Part shown: positions 41,379 through 50,284 of the stretch, piece after piece
Position numbering within the stretch: the stretch's first letter is position 1
Layout of the letters: each line of letters opens with the position of its first letter
From: Rubrivivax sp.
GTDB taxonomy: Bacteria > Pseudomonadota > Gammaproteobacteria > Burkholderiales > Burkholderiaceae_C
Length of the DNA stretch: 64,000 nt
Direction: 5' to 3'
Assembly (NCBI GenBank): GCA_016719535.1
Contig: JADJYX010000012.1
Location: 145,624 to 209,623, forward strand
Program-made: the position numbers and the translations under genes
Notes under the pieces: generated by a model
The model's input: the letters and a program-made list of their open reading frames with translations, nothing else
What the model was told of the DNA's origin: nothing
Databases searched by the model: none

Positions 41379-41849
41379 ATGCCGCTGACCCCGCTGGACC
41401 CGATCGACCGCCGCATCCTCGACGCCTTGCAGCGCAACGCGCGCGCCACCACGCTGGAGCTGGCGGCGGCCGCCCACCTGTCGCCCGCACAGTGCAACCG
41501 CCGCCACCGCCGGCTGGAGGACGCCGGCCTGGTGATGCGCTACGAGACGCGGCTGTCGGCCGCCGCGCTGGGCCTGTCGGTGGTCGCCTTCGTCAACGTG
41601 GTGATGGAGCGCGGCCACATCCGCGAACTGGGCACCTTCACGGCCCTGGTCGGCGACAACGCACAGATCCAGGAGTGTTATGCCGTGACCGGTGATTCCG
41701 ACTATGTGCTGAAGGTGGTGGCGCGTGACCTCAAGAGCCTGTCGGACTTCCTGATGGACACGCTGATGCGCACGCCCGGCGTGCAGGCGGTGCGCTCGAC
41801 GGTGTGCCTGGACGAAATCAAGTGCACCAGCGCGTTGCCGCTGGACTGA
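41379..41849 (+). CDS. Lrp/AsnC-family regulator, divergent from hppD
   Basis: The 156-residue protein has an N-terminal winged helix (DPIDRRILDALQRNARATTLELAAAAHLSPAQCNRRHRRLEDAGLV) and a C-terminal RAM ligand-binding domain ending in VQAVRSTVCLDEIKCTSALPLD. The ATG at 41379 gives the standard start MPLTPLDPIDRRIL. Divergent placement beside hppD, with a dyad between, suggests control of tyrosine/phenylalanine catabolism in response to an aromatic amino acid. That role is inferred. Confidence 0.92.
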   Translation: MPLTPLDPIDRRILDALQRNARATTLELAAAAHLSPAQCNRRHRRLEDAGLVMRYETRLSAAALGLSVVAFVNVVMERGHIRELGTFTALVGDNAQIQECYAVTGDSDYVLKVVARDLKSLSDFLMDTLMRTPGVQAVRSTVCLDEIKCTSALPLD

Positions 41850-42770
41850 TCAAGGCGTGTCGTCCACCGGGTCGCGGTGCGCCGGCTCGTCGTGCATGGC
41901 CCAGTAGGCATCCGACAGCCGCTGCGTGAGCGGCCCCGGAAACTGCCGCACCGGCACGCCGTCGACCTTGGCGATCGGCAGCACGCCACCGCCGGTGGAG
42001 GTGAGAAAGACCTCGTCGGCACCACGCAGCGCAGCAGCCGGCACCGGCCCAAGCCGCAAGGGAATGCCCAGGCACTGGCAGAGCTCGATGGCCGTGCGTC
42101 GGCTCACGCCTTCGAGCACGCCGCGCTCGGCCGTGTGCACGACGCCGTCCTTCACCATGAAGACATTGAAGCCCGGACCTTCGGTGACGTTGCCGTGGGC
42201 ATCGACCACGCAGCTGGTGTCGCGGCCGAGTTCGTAGGCGTCGAACATCGACTGTACGAGGTCGATCCAGTGGTAGTTCTTGACGCGCGGGTCCACCGAT
42301 TCGGGCGCGATGCGCTGGCGGTCGCTGATGTGCAGGTCGATGCCGGCGCGCTGCTGCTCGGGCGGCGCGATATAGACATAGGGCACCGCATAGGCATAGA
42401 AGCGGTTGACGGCCAGGCGCGGGTCGCGCGCACCGCGTGGCGGCACGCCGCGCGTGCAAACCATCGCCACGTAGGCATCCTGCAGGCCGCCGGCGCGCAC
42501 GCAGCCGTGCAGGACCTGCCGCAGTTCCTCGCGGCTGTACGGGATGCGCAGGCGCAGCGCCTGCAGGCTGTGGAAGAAGCGGTCGAGGTGGTCCTGCAGC
42601 CGGAAGAACGCGCCGTGCCAAGTGCTGGCGACGTCATACGTGGCGTCGGAGCGCGTGAAGCCCCAGTCGAACAGCGAGACCTTGGCCTCCGACAGCGGCA
42701 CATACTGTCCGTCGGCGAATGCGCAGCCGCCTTCGAAACTGCCGGCGGACGGGGTGGCGGGCAGGGTCAT
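41850..42770 (-). CDS. class IV PLP-dependent aminotransferase (D-amino acid/branched-chain type)
   Basis: The 306-residue fold-type IV enzyme has the N-terminal strand FEGGCAFADGQYVPLSEAKVSLFDWGFTRSDATYDV, the Schiff-base Lys in DPRVKNYHWIDLV, and the cofactor region TEGPGFNVFMV with the phosphate-binding VLEGVSRRTAIEL. Members include D-alanine transaminase, IlvE and aminodeoxychorismate lyase. The RxH-type active-site loops needed to separate them are not decisive here. The gene is convergent with the Lrp-type gene (abutting at 41849/41850). The ATG at 42770 is chosen; the open frame continues upstream without conservation. Confidence 0.85.
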   Translation of the reverse strand: MTLPATPSAGSFEGGCAFADGQYVPLSEAKVSLFDWGFTRSDATYDVASTWHGAFFRLQDHLDRFFHSLQALRLRIPYSREELRQVLHGCVRAGGLQDAYVAMVCTRGVPPRGARDPRLAVNRFYAYAVPYVYIAPPEQQRAGIDLHISDRQRIAPESVDPRVKNYHWIDLVQSMFDAYELGRDTSCVVDAHGNVTEGPGFNVFMVKDGVVHTAERGVLEGVSRRTAIELCQCLGIPLRLGPVPAAALRGADEVFLTSTGGGVLPIAKVDGVPVRQFPGPLTQRLSDAYWAMHDEPAHRDPVDDTP

Positions 42771-43169
42771 GGTGGGGTGCTCCAGGGCTGTGGGGACGCA
42801 CCCGATGCGGCCCATTCGACTTGGCGGCACCGTCCGGGCCGGTCGGTGAAGACCGCCACGTGCAGCGCGCGCGGATGCAAGGGCATCGAAGTATGCGCCG
42901 CGTGGGCCGGGCGGCTGCCGCAGCGCCCCCCGGGCGTGAACGCGCCGCATGCCGGCTCTTGCCACAAACGCCGGCGTTGCCCGCGGCTGCCACGATCGAT
43001 GCGGCCCATCCGTCACGAAGACGCAAGCCATTGGCCGGTGCCGCCCAGGCTGGCCGGTCAGGTCAAGAGAGCTCATCTCAGGTTCATGGCTATCGCCGAA
43101 GCGGCACGGTCAGGCACCCGAGCCGAAGCCCGGCGTGCCGGGCCTCGGTCGAGCTTGATGAGACAGTAA
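42771..43169. other. gap without recognisable gene
   Basis: About 400 bases lie between the end of the MCP gene and the start of the aminotransferase gene, both minus strand. Open frames exist on both strands but carry no conserved protein. I see no clear terminator with a T tract and no tRNA-like fold. The aminotransferase promoter must lie in its left part, but no strong -10 stands out. Confidence 0.5.
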
Positions 43170-44912
43170 TCAGAAGCTGGCCCACTCGTCGTCGGTGCCC
43201 GTCCTTTGCGGGGCCGCCTCGGCTGGCGCCGCCACCGGAGTCTCGGGCTTGTCCCCGGCCGCCTTCCTGCCAAAGGCGGGCCGCGCCACGTTTTTCGCGT
43301 GTGCCGCGCCGCGTCGTTCAGCACCGCCCCAGACCTGCGAGGCAACGGGCGCGGCGGCAACCGTCGGAGCATCCGCCTGCTGGCCTGTGGCCAGCTTGAA
43401 CACGCTCACCACCTGCACCAGCGCACCAGCCTGGGTTTTCAGGCTCTCGGCGGCGGCGGCGCCCTCCTCCACCAGTGCGGCGTTCTGCTGCGTCACCTGG
43501 TCCATCTGGCCCACAGCCTCGCCGACCTGCCCGACGCCTGTGCTCTGCTCCACCGAGGCCGAGCTGATCTCTGCGACGATGTCGCTCACGCGCCGAATGG
43601 AGTTGACCACCTCGCTCATCGTCTGCCCGGCCCGGTCCACCAGCGCCGTGCCCTGCGCGACGCGATCCACGCTCGCACCGATCAGGCTCTTGATCTCCTT
43701 GGCCGCTTCGGCAGAGCGCTGGGCCAGGCCGCGAACCTCGCTGGCCACCACCGCAAAGCCGCGGCCCTGCTCGCCGGCACGGGCCGCTTCCACCGCGGCG
43801 TTGAGCGCCAGGATGTTGGTCTGGAAAGCAATGCCGTCGATGGTGCCGATGATGTCGGCGATGCGCCGCGAGCTCTCGCTGATGCCCTTCATCGTCTCGA
43901 CGACCTGGCCCACCACCTCGCCGCCCTTCACGGCCACACCCGAGGCGGCCTGCGCCAGCTGGTTGGCCTGCTGGGCGTTGTCGGCATTCTGCTTCACAGT
44001 GGTGCCCAGTTCCTCCATCGTCGCCGCGGTCTGCTGCAGCGCGCTGGCCTGCTCCTCGGTGCGCTGGCTCAGATCCGCGTTGCCCTGGGCAATCTGCGCG
44101 CTGGCAGTGGCCACGCTCTCGGCGTTGACGCGCACCTCGCCGACGACCTTGACGAGCGACGCCTGCATGTCCTTCATCGCATTCAGCAGCATTGCAACCT
44201 CATCCTTGCCGCGGGCGTCGAATTGCTGGCTCAAATCGCCGGCAGCGACGGCCCGTGCGACGCCCACGGCGCGGCCGATGGGGCGGGTGATGGCATTGCT
44301 GAAGAAAACCGCGCCAGCGAGACTCGCCGTGCAGACGACCAGCATCAGCGCCAAGCTGATGAGCGTCGCGCGCTTGCCGGCAGCATCAGCCTGGGCCCCT
44401 GCGGCCGTGCCGGCGGCGGCCAGCTTGTCGCCTGCCTCGTCCAGCAGCTTGGTTGGTTCGCGGTCCATTCCCCGCACGGCGTTGTCGCCAGCCGTCGGAT
44501 CGTAGGCAGCGGCCTTGAACGCCTCGAATGCCTTGCGATAGCCCTGGCCCATGGTGGCGTGGGCCGACGTGAATTTCTCGACAAGCGACCGCTCCGCGCC
44601 TGAGGGCAGCACAGCGAGCAGCTTACTGGCCGCCTCGCCCACGTCCCGCTCCGACTGGGTGAAGGCACTCCAATGCTTGTCCAGGGCTTTCGGGTCTTTG
44701 CCGCGCAGCAGGACGTTTTTCCACTCCTGCACCTGGGTCTTGAACGCCGACTCCAACTCCTTCGCGGCGAACGCGTTGCCGCTGGCAGTCCGCACCGTTG
44801 TGGCGTAGCTGGCAATCGATTGGTTCAAGCTGTTGATGCCGTACAGCGAGGCGCCAAGCACCAGGAGAAGAGCCCCGGCGAAGGCCAGCGGCAGTTTGAG
44901 GTTGAGTTTCAT
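43170..44912 (-). CDS. methyl-accepting chemotaxis protein
   Basis: The 580-residue transducer has TM1 at about residues 8-29 and a helical periplasmic sensor domain (about 30-185; Tsr/4HB-like with SQSERDVGEAASK). TM2 lies near 190-210 and a HAMP domain follows (ITRPIGRAVGVARAVAAGDLSQQFD). The signalling hairpin has the tip GIAFQTNILALNAAVEAARAGEQGRGFAVVASEVRGLAQRSAEAAKEIK. The C-terminus DDEWASF is a WxxF-type CheR/CheB tether, so it should be adapted by methylation. The ligand is unknown. The start overlaps the cheW stop by four bases. Confidence 0.94.
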   Translation of the reverse strand: MKLNLKLPLAFAGALLLVLGASLYGINSLNQSIASYATTVRTASGNAFAAKELESAFKTQVQEWKNVLLRGKDPKALDKHWSAFTQSERDVGEAASKLLAVLPSGAERSLVEKFTSAHATMGQGYRKAFEAFKAAAYDPTAGDNAVRGMDREPTKLLDEAGDKLAAAGTAAGAQADAAGKRATLISLALMLVVCTASLAGAVFFSNAITRPIGRAVGVARAVAAGDLSQQFDARGKDEVAMLLNAMKDMQASLVKVVGEVRVNAESVATASAQIAQGNADLSQRTEEQASALQQTAATMEELGTTVKQNADNAQQANQLAQAASGVAVKGGEVVGQVVETMKGISESSRRIADIIGTIDGIAFQTNILALNAAVEAARAGEQGRGFAVVASEVRGLAQRSAEAAKEIKSLIGASVDRVAQGTALVDRAGQTMSEVVNSIRRVSDIVAEISSASVEQSTGVGQVGEAVGQMDQVTQQNAALVEEGAAAAESLKTQAGALVQVVSVFKLATGQQADAPTVAAAPVASQVWGGAERRGAAHAKNVARPAFGRKAAGDKPETPVAAPAEAAPQRTGTDDEWASF

Positions 44913-45478
44913 GGCTTGATTGCTGTCGCAATTCGTTGGATGGCGGGGTGCGGTAAGCGCGCTTGCTGCAAGGTGGACCCGAGCCGCCCGATCGATTCGC
45001 GGCGCATCGGTCGTTCGATGTCGAGGGGGATGAACATTCGCCCGCCGTCGGCGTCGCCGAAGTTGGCGCTGCCGGTGATGAACCCCGCATCGACGGCGCT
45101 GCGGAAACAGGGCGCCGGCCTGACATGCCCGGGCAGCAGGGCCACCGCGTCGCTGAACGCGTCCACAACCGCACCCGCGGTGCGCCCGCCGATGCCCAGT
45201 ACCCCCGTGACGGTGTCGCCGCCAGTTGCCACATCGAGCCCCAAGCGGCAGCGTACGTCAACGATGGGCACGATCACACCGCGCCGATTGGTCACCCCCA
45301 GCCTATGCGTCGGGACGCCGGCATTGCACGCGGGCCGCGCGGGCAAGCGGGTCTTCTGAACGTGCAGGATGTCGATGCCGTACGCCTTGGCGCCCAGGCG
45401 CAGCGTGAGGACTTCGCTGGGCGCACCCGTCGCGCGAGCGGCGACGGCCTGCAGTACTTGTCGGGCGTGGGCGCTCAT
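44909..45478 (-). CDS. cheW: CheW-like chemotaxis coupling protein
   Basis: The 189-residue protein has a single CheW domain (SEVLTLRLGAKAYGIDILHVQKTRLP, GVTNRRGVIVPIVDVRCRLGL, TGVLGIGGRTAGAVVDAFSDAVALLPGHVRPAP). It would link the MCP encoded directly downstream to CheA. The N-terminus and C-terminal tail extend the domain slightly. It is an orphan pair with the MCP, since no cheA, cheR or cheB lies nearby. A sigma-28-like promoter is found at 45506-45532. Confidence 0.9.
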   Translation of the reverse strand: MSAHARQVLQAVAARATGAPSEVLTLRLGAKAYGIDILHVQKTRLPARPACNAGVPTHRLGVTNRRGVIVPIVDVRCRLGLDVATGGDTVTGVLGIGGRTAGAVVDAFSDAVALLPGHVRPAPCFRSAVDAGFITGSANFGDADGGRMFIPLDIERPMRRESIGRLGSTLQQARLPHPAIQRIATAIKP

Positions 45479-45505
45479 GGTTTGCGAGAAGGTCTTGACG
45501 CCTGA

Positions 45506-45532
45506 CTATCGGATGTTCGAGCCGAGGGTTAA
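45506..45532 (-). promoter_or_regulatory. sigma-28-like promoter of cheW-mcp
   Basis: On the minus strand TTAACCCT (45525-45532), an 11-base spacer and TCCGATAG (45506-45513) lie just upstream of the cheW start. The -10 shares CCGATA with the FliA consensus GCCGATAA and the spacing is right, while the -35 matches only in part (about 4 of 8). Confidence 0.45.
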
Positions 45533-45899
45533 GGCCGAAAGGCGTGGTGATCCGTACCCATTTCGCTCCCGCACCGAGCTGGCGAGCAAACACCCCGCCC
45601 GACCCAGCCGCGCAGCGCCCGCGCCTGATCCCAGGCGCTGGACGCGGTGCGGGCGCACAAGTCCCGCCTGGCATGCCGCTGGCTGCAACCGAACCCGGCA
45701 TGCGCCTGCACGACATCGGCTGCGGCTGCGGCTGCGGCAGCTTCCTGCAGTCTGCAGCCGAACGTGACAGCGTGCCGCAACGGGCAGCGGTACGGCACCG
45801 ACCGCTGGATCGGCCGCGACATCCGGCTCCGGCCGTCGGTGCTGTCGCCGCCCGGAAGGCCCGGTGTCTACCCGCGGCTGGCGGCCTGCAGGCGGGCGA
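45533..45899. other. gap between cheW and the FadR-type regulator
   Basis: No supported gene is visible. A plus-strand stretch near 45640 reads LDAVRAHKSRLACRWLQ and could be a remnant, but it has no recognisable family. GGCTGC is repeated about three times at 45718-45740. The right part reads back as a possible extension of the FadR-type gene (LIARLQAASRG in a second frame before 45868), so a frameshift at that gene's end cannot be excluded. Confidence 0.4.
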
Positions 45900-46661
45900 T
45901 CAGCCCGGCGTGCGCCGCGGCGCCAGGTTCTGCGCCGGCAGTGACAGTGACGGCAGCTTGCGCCGCGAGGCCAGCACCTGCTCGATATCGTCGGCGGCGC
46001 CGTCGATCAGCACCAGGATGGCCTTCTCGGCCTTGGCCGGGTTGCGCGCGATCACCGCGTCCAGCACCGCGCGGTGCAGCGGCAGCGACTTGGCCGGCCC
46101 GTCGGGCTTGGCCGTGCTGAGCTCGAAGCTGGTGCGCAGCAGCGCGCCCAGCGCCTTGCTCATGTGGATGACCATGCGGTTGTGGCAGGCACGCAGCAGG
46201 CCCTGGTGGAAGCGCAGGTCGTGGGTGACATAGTCGCCACCCAGCTCGATGGCCGCCTTCATGCCGGCATAGGCGGCTTCGATGCCGGCGATGTCGGCCG
46301 CGGTGGCGCGCTCCGCGGCCATGCGCACGGCGGCCGGCTCCACCACGCGGCGCAGTTCCTGCAGGTCGCGCAGGAACTCGCGCGTGAGGCCGGCCTTGCT
46401 CTGCCAGGCCACCACGTCGGGGTCGAACCAGTTCCACTGTTCGGAGGCCAGCACCCGCGTGCCGACCTTGGGCCCCGTCACCAGCATGCCCTTGGCGACC
46501 AGCGACTTGACCGCCTCGCGCACCACGGTGCGGCTGACGCCGAGTTCGTCGCACAGCAAGGGCTCGGGCGGGATCGACGCGCCCGGCGGGTAGCGCCCGC
46601 CGACGATGGCCTCGCCCAGCTGGTCGAGGGTGTGGCCGAGGACGTTCTTGATGGCCATCAT
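45900..46661 (-). CDS. FadR-subfamily GntR regulator of the sugar-acid island
   Basis: The 253-residue protein has a GntR winged helix (LGEAIVGGRYPPGASIPPEPLLCDELGVSRTVVREAVKSLVAKGML) and an FCD effector domain. The metal-binding His residues are in DYVTHDLRFHQGLLRACHNRM and SLPLHRAVLDAVIARN. It is the last gene of the minus-strand island that encodes transport and oxidation of a sugar acid, so it probably responds to an intermediate. Candidate binding sites are the shared A/T-rich elements at 52666 and 53729. Two adjacent ATGs (46661, 46658) could start it. Confidence 0.88.
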   Translation of the reverse strand: MMAIKNVLGHTLDQLGEAIVGGRYPPGASIPPEPLLCDELGVSRTVVREAVKSLVAKGMLVTGPKVGTRVLASEQWNWFDPDVVAWQSKAGLTREFLRDLQELRRVVEPAAVRMAAERATAADIAGIEAAYAGMKAAIELGGDYVTHDLRFHQGLLRACHNRMVIHMSKALGALLRTSFELSTAKPDGPAKSLPLHRAVLDAVIARNPAKAEKAILVLIDGAADDIEQVLASRRKLPSLSLPAQNLAPRRTPG

Positions 46662-46667
46662 GTCCGG

Positions 46668-47051
46668 TCAGCCGCGCACGAACAGCGTCACCAGCGGCTC
46701 GTCGCCGAGCTGTCGGCTCCAGTGGCCATGCACCTGGGGGTCGAAGGTCGCGCCGTCCGGCAGCCGGTCCGCCGAGTAGAAATGCTGCCCCGGCCCGAAG
46801 GTGCGTGAACTGCCGTCCTGCAGGCCGATCTCCATGCGCCCCTGCAGGATGAAGACCCATTGCGGGTTGTCGGTGCAGTGGAACTCGCTGCGAAAGCCCA
46901 CCGGGCTCTCGCGCAGCTGGCAGCCGCCGCTGGCCATCAGCGGCGACAGCCGCGCCTGCGGCTTGCCCTCGGTGAGCGCGATGGCCTGCTCGCGCCAGCG
47001 CGCGCGGCCGTCGGTGTCGGTGAAGAGGATGACCTGGGTGAAGCTCGTCAT
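46668..47051 (-). CDS. cupin-domain protein
   Basis: The 127-residue single-domain cupin contains EFHCTDNPQWVFILQGRMEIGLQDGSSRTFGPGQHFYSADRL, the standard double-stranded beta-helix pattern, with partial metal ligands (EFHCT). It sits 6 bases before the FadR-type gene and 7 bases after the SDR stop, in the same operon. Such cupins in sugar-acid operons are usually of unknown activity, and isomerase or binding roles are possible. Confidence 0.85.
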   Translation of the reverse strand: MTSFTQVILFTDTDGRARWREQAIALTEGKPQARLSPLMASGGCQLRESPVGFRSEFHCTDNPQWVFILQGRMEIGLQDGSSRTFGPGQHFYSADRLPDGATFDPQVHGHWSRQLGDEPLVTLFVRG

Positions 47052-47058
47052 GGTGTGA

Positions 47059-47829
47059 TCACAGCGTGGCGGTCACGCCGCCGTCCACGTAGAGGATGTG
47101 GCCGTTGACGAAGCGCGCCGCGTCGCTGGCCAGAAAGACGGCCGCCGCCGCCAGGTCCTCGACCTCGCCCCAGCGGCGGCTGGGCGTGCGGCCGATCAGC
47201 CATTCGCTGAATCTGGCATCGGCCACCAGCGGCGCGGTGAGCTCGGTCTTGAAATAGCCCGGCCCGAGGCCGTTGACATTGATGCCGTGCGGCCCGAGGT
47301 CGATCGCCATGCCCTTGGTCAGCATCTTCACCGCGCCCTTGCTGGCGGCATAGGGCGCGATACCAGGGCGGCCGAGCTCGCTCTGCACCGAGGCGATGTT
47401 GACGATGCGACCGCGCCCGCGCGCCACCATGCGCCGCGCCACGGCCTGGCCGACGATGATCATGCTGTCGACGTTGGTGCGCAGGATGCGCTGCCAGGCC
47501 TCCTGCGGAAATTCGTGGAAGGGCGCGCGCTGCGTGGTGCCGGCATTGTTGAAGAGGATGTCGATGGGGCCGACCCCGGCCTCGATGGCGGCCACGGCGG
47601 CCTCCACCGCCGCAGCGTCGCAGACGTCGAAGGCCTGCTCGCGCACCGTCAGCCCCTCGCCGCGCAGCGTGGCGGCGGCCGCCGCCAGCTTGCCGGCATC
47701 GCGCCCGTTCAGCACCACGCGTGCACCGGCCTGGGCAAGTGCACGCGCCAGCGCCAGGCCGATGCCGGCCGAAGAGCCGGTGACCAGGGCCACGCGGCCG
47801 TCGAGTCGAAAGGTGCTGGCGTCGATCAT
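47059..47829 (-). CDS. SDR oxidoreductase, gluconate 5-dehydrogenase-like
   Basis: The 256-residue classical SDR has TGSSAGIGLALARALA (cofactor), NNAGTTQRAPFHEFPQEAWQ, the catalytic Ser in ASVQSELGRPGIAPYAASKGAVKML with Tyr/Lys, and VNGLGPGYFKTELT. The overall pattern, including the ASVQSELGRPGI loop, is that of IdnO/Gno gluconate 5-dehydrogenases, which interconvert 5-ketogluconate and gluconate. It follows gluconokinase by 18 bases, supporting that reading. The exact sugar acid is inferred. Confidence 0.85.
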   Translation of the reverse strand: MIDASTFRLDGRVALVTGSSAGIGLALARALAQAGARVVLNGRDAGKLAAAAATLRGEGLTVREQAFDVCDAAAVEAAVAAIEAGVGPIDILFNNAGTTQRAPFHEFPQEAWQRILRTNVDSMIIVGQAVARRMVARGRGRIVNIASVQSELGRPGIAPYAASKGAVKMLTKGMAIDLGPHGINVNGLGPGYFKTELTAPLVADARFSEWLIGRTPSRRWGEVEDLAAAAVFLASDAARFVNGHILYVDGGVTATL

Positions 47830-47847
47830 GGCGGTCTCGTCCGTTGG

Positions 47848-48356
47848 TCAGGGCTGGCGCAGCCAGCGCTCGGCATCGGCCACCATCGCCTGCGCGGGCC
47901 GCCCGATGTCGAGCGTGAGCGCGTGCTCGTCGGCGCCCGGCGGCTGCAGGGTGTCGAGCTGGCTTTGCAGCAGCGACGGCGGCATGTAGTGGCCACGGCG
48001 TGCGGCCAGCCGCTCGCGCAGCAGGTCCGGCTCGCCGTGCAGGTGCACGAAGCGCACATCGGGCGCTGACGATGCGCAGCAGGTCGCGGTAGCTGCGCTT
48101 GAGCGCGCTGCAGCCGACGACGACACCGGCGTGCCTCGGTGGCGGCATTGCCCAGCTGCCCGGCCACCGCCTGCAGCCAGCCGTGGCGGTCGGCGTCGGT
48201 CAGTGGCGTGCCGGCGGCCATGCGGGCCACATTCTCGGGCGGGTGCAACGCGTCGCCTTCGATATAGGGCACGTGCAGTGCCTGGGCCAGCAGGCGGCCG
48301 ACGGTGCTCTTGCCACAGCCGCTGACACCCATCACCACCACGCGCGGTGCACGCAT
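47848..48356 (-). CDS. gntK: gluconokinase, two frameshifts
   Basis: The reconstructed protein of about 169 residues begins MRAPRVVVMGVSGCGKSTVGRLLAQALHVPYIEGDALHPPENVARMAAGTPLTD, the P-loop start of GntK. It continues in another frame with VVVGCSALKRSYRDLLRIVSA, then VRFVHLHGEPDLLRERLAARRGHYMPPSLLQSQLDTLQPP. The breaks lie near 48130 and 48065. It phosphorylates gluconate to 6-phosphogluconate. Sequence conservation across the breaks suggests base-calling errors. It lies between the transporter ATPase and the gluconate dehydrogenase. Confidence 0.88.
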
Positions 48357-48365
48357 GGCCGCTTG

Positions 48366-49415
48366 CTAGAGGCGCTGTCCGCCCTGGGCATCGAAGACAT
48401 GGGCCTTGGCGGCGTCGACCTGCAGGTGCACGATGTCGTCGGGACGGGCCTCGGTGCGGCCGTGCATCACCACCACCAGCTGCTGCCCGCCGACCTCGAC
48501 CAGCAGCTCGGTCTCGGCGCCGGTGGGCTCGACCACCACCACCTGGGCGGCGATGCCGCGTCGCCCAGGCCGAGATCGGTCGGACGGATGCCGTAGTGCA
48601 CGGTGTGGCCCGCGCCCGCCGCGCTGCCCGGCGGCAGCGGCCAGCGCACGCCCAGTGCCTCGACCGCGGCGCCCTGCACGCGGCCGTCGAAGACATTCAT
48701 CGCGGGCGAGCCGATGAACTGGGCCACGAAGAGGTTGCCCGGTCGATCAAACAGTTCGAGCGGCGTGCCGATCTGCTCGATGATGCCATCGTGCATCACG
48801 ACGATGCGGTCGGCCATGGTCATCGCCTCGATCTGGTCGTGCGTGACGTAGACCGTGGTCGTCTTCAGGCGCTGGTGCAGCGCCTTGATCTCGGCGCGCA
48901 TGGCCACGCGCAGCTTGGCATCGAGGTTGGACAGCGGCTCGTCGAAGAGGAACACCTTGGGGTCGCGCACGATCGCCCGGCCCATGGCCACGCGCTGGCG
49001 CTGGCCGCCGGAGAGCTCGCGCGGATATCGGTCCAGCAGCTGGTCCAGGTTCAGGATGCGCGCCGCATTCGCCACGCGCTCGTCGGTGGTGGCCTTGTCG
49101 GCCTTGCGCAGGCGCAGCGAGAAGCCCATGTTCTCGCGCACCGTCATGTGCGGGTAGAGCGCATAGCTCTGGAACACCATCGCGATGTCGCGGTCCTTGC
49201 TCTCCAGATCGTTGACGACCTTGTCGTCGATCAGGATCTCACCGGCGGTGATCTCTTCCAGCCCGGCCAGCATGCGCAGCAGCGTGCTCTTGCCGCAGCC
49301 GCTGGGGCCGACCAGCACGACGAACTCGCCATCGGCGATGTCGAAGCCGATGCCGTGCATGACCTTGACCTTGCCGCAAGGCCTTCTGGATATCCTGGAA
49401 GCTGACTGAGGCCAT
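48366..49415 (-). CDS. ABC transporter ATP-binding protein (CUT1/MalK-UgpC type), two frameshifts
   Basis: The reconstructed protein of about 349 residues starts MASVSFQDIQKA at ATG 49415. One extra base near 49378 shifts it into GKVKVMHGIGFDIADGEFVVLVGPSGCGKSTLLRMLAG (Walker A). The signature LSGGQRQRVAMGRAIV, Walker B VFLFDEPLSNLD and H-loop VYVTHDQIEAM follow, then an OB/TOBE tail. One base is missing near 48556, after which the tail reads VVVVEPTGAETELLVEVGG to HVFDAQGGQRL and TAG at 48366. The two errors cancel. It energises the permease pair upstream. Confidence 0.88.
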
Positions 49416-49435
49416 GGTGTCGTAGGGGACCGTGG

Positions 49436-50284
49436 CTTGACGGCACCGGCCGTGAGACCAGAAACCATGTAACGCTTGAACGCGTAATAGATCGCCGCCG
49501 GCGGCAGCGCATAGATGAGGCCGGTGGCCATCAGCAGCTCCCACGGCGAGTCGTCGGCCGACAGGAAGCTGCCCAGCGCCACCGCCAGCGTGACGTCGGT
49601 GTCGCGCGACAGCAGCAGGAAGGCATAGAGGTATTCGTTCCAGGCCAGCAGCAGCGAATAGGTGCCCACAGCCACCAGCGAGGGCACCATCAGCGGCAGG
49701 TAGACCAGCCGGAACAGCTGCATGGGCGTGGCGCCGTCCATGCGCGCGGCCTCGTCCAGTTCCCAGGGCAGCTTGTCGCTGGCCTGCTTGAGCACCCAGA
49801 TGCAGTAGGGCGACGCGATGGTGACCATCGCCAGGATCAGCGCCCACTGGTTGTTCAGCAGGCCGTAGTTGCCCATGGTCTTGTACATCGGCACCGCGAG
49901 GAAGGCCGCGGGGATGAAATAGGTGAAGAGCGCCAGGTTCATCACCGTGCGGCCGCCGCGCACCTTCAGCCGGCTGATGGCGAAGGCGGCGCAGGTGGCG
50001 ACGAACAGGGTGATGGGGCCCACCGCCACGGCGATGACCAGCGAATTGGCCATCTGCTGCCAGAAGTGGTTGAGGTAGAAATGCTTCTGCTGGAAGACGA
50101 TGTCGAAATTCTGCAGCGTCGGGTTCTTGGGCCACAGCCGGCCCGAGGTGGCGGTGTCCCGCCGGGAGATCGCGAACAGGAACAGGTGGTAAACGGGGAT
50201 CAGCGTCCACAGCAGCACCGGGATGCCGATCAGCAGCAGCTGCGCCTCGGTGGCGACCTTCTTGAGCGAGATGCCCCGGCTCAT
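49436..50284 (-). CDS. carbohydrate ABC permease, MalG type, stop not visible
   Basis: About 283 residues are read from ATG 50284, with six hydrophobic segments and the EAA loop EARMDGATPMQLFRLVYLPLM for contact with the ATPase. It ends YMVSGLTAGAVK, the usual C-terminus of this family, but the expected stop is missing and the frame runs on into the ATPase gene. A local sequence error is likely, and a true fusion is improbable. The ATG overlaps the end of the MalF-type gene. Confidence 0.88.

Noticed and set aside
45716..45740. GGCTGC tandem repeat
   Set aside because: It has only about three units, common in GC-rich DNA, with no flanking structure.
49415..49436. A natural fusion of the MalG-type permease with the ATPase
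   Set aside because: The open frame joins them only because the permease stop is missing and the ATPase start is frameshifted. The permease ends at its usual GAVK and the ATPase has its own ATG at 49415.
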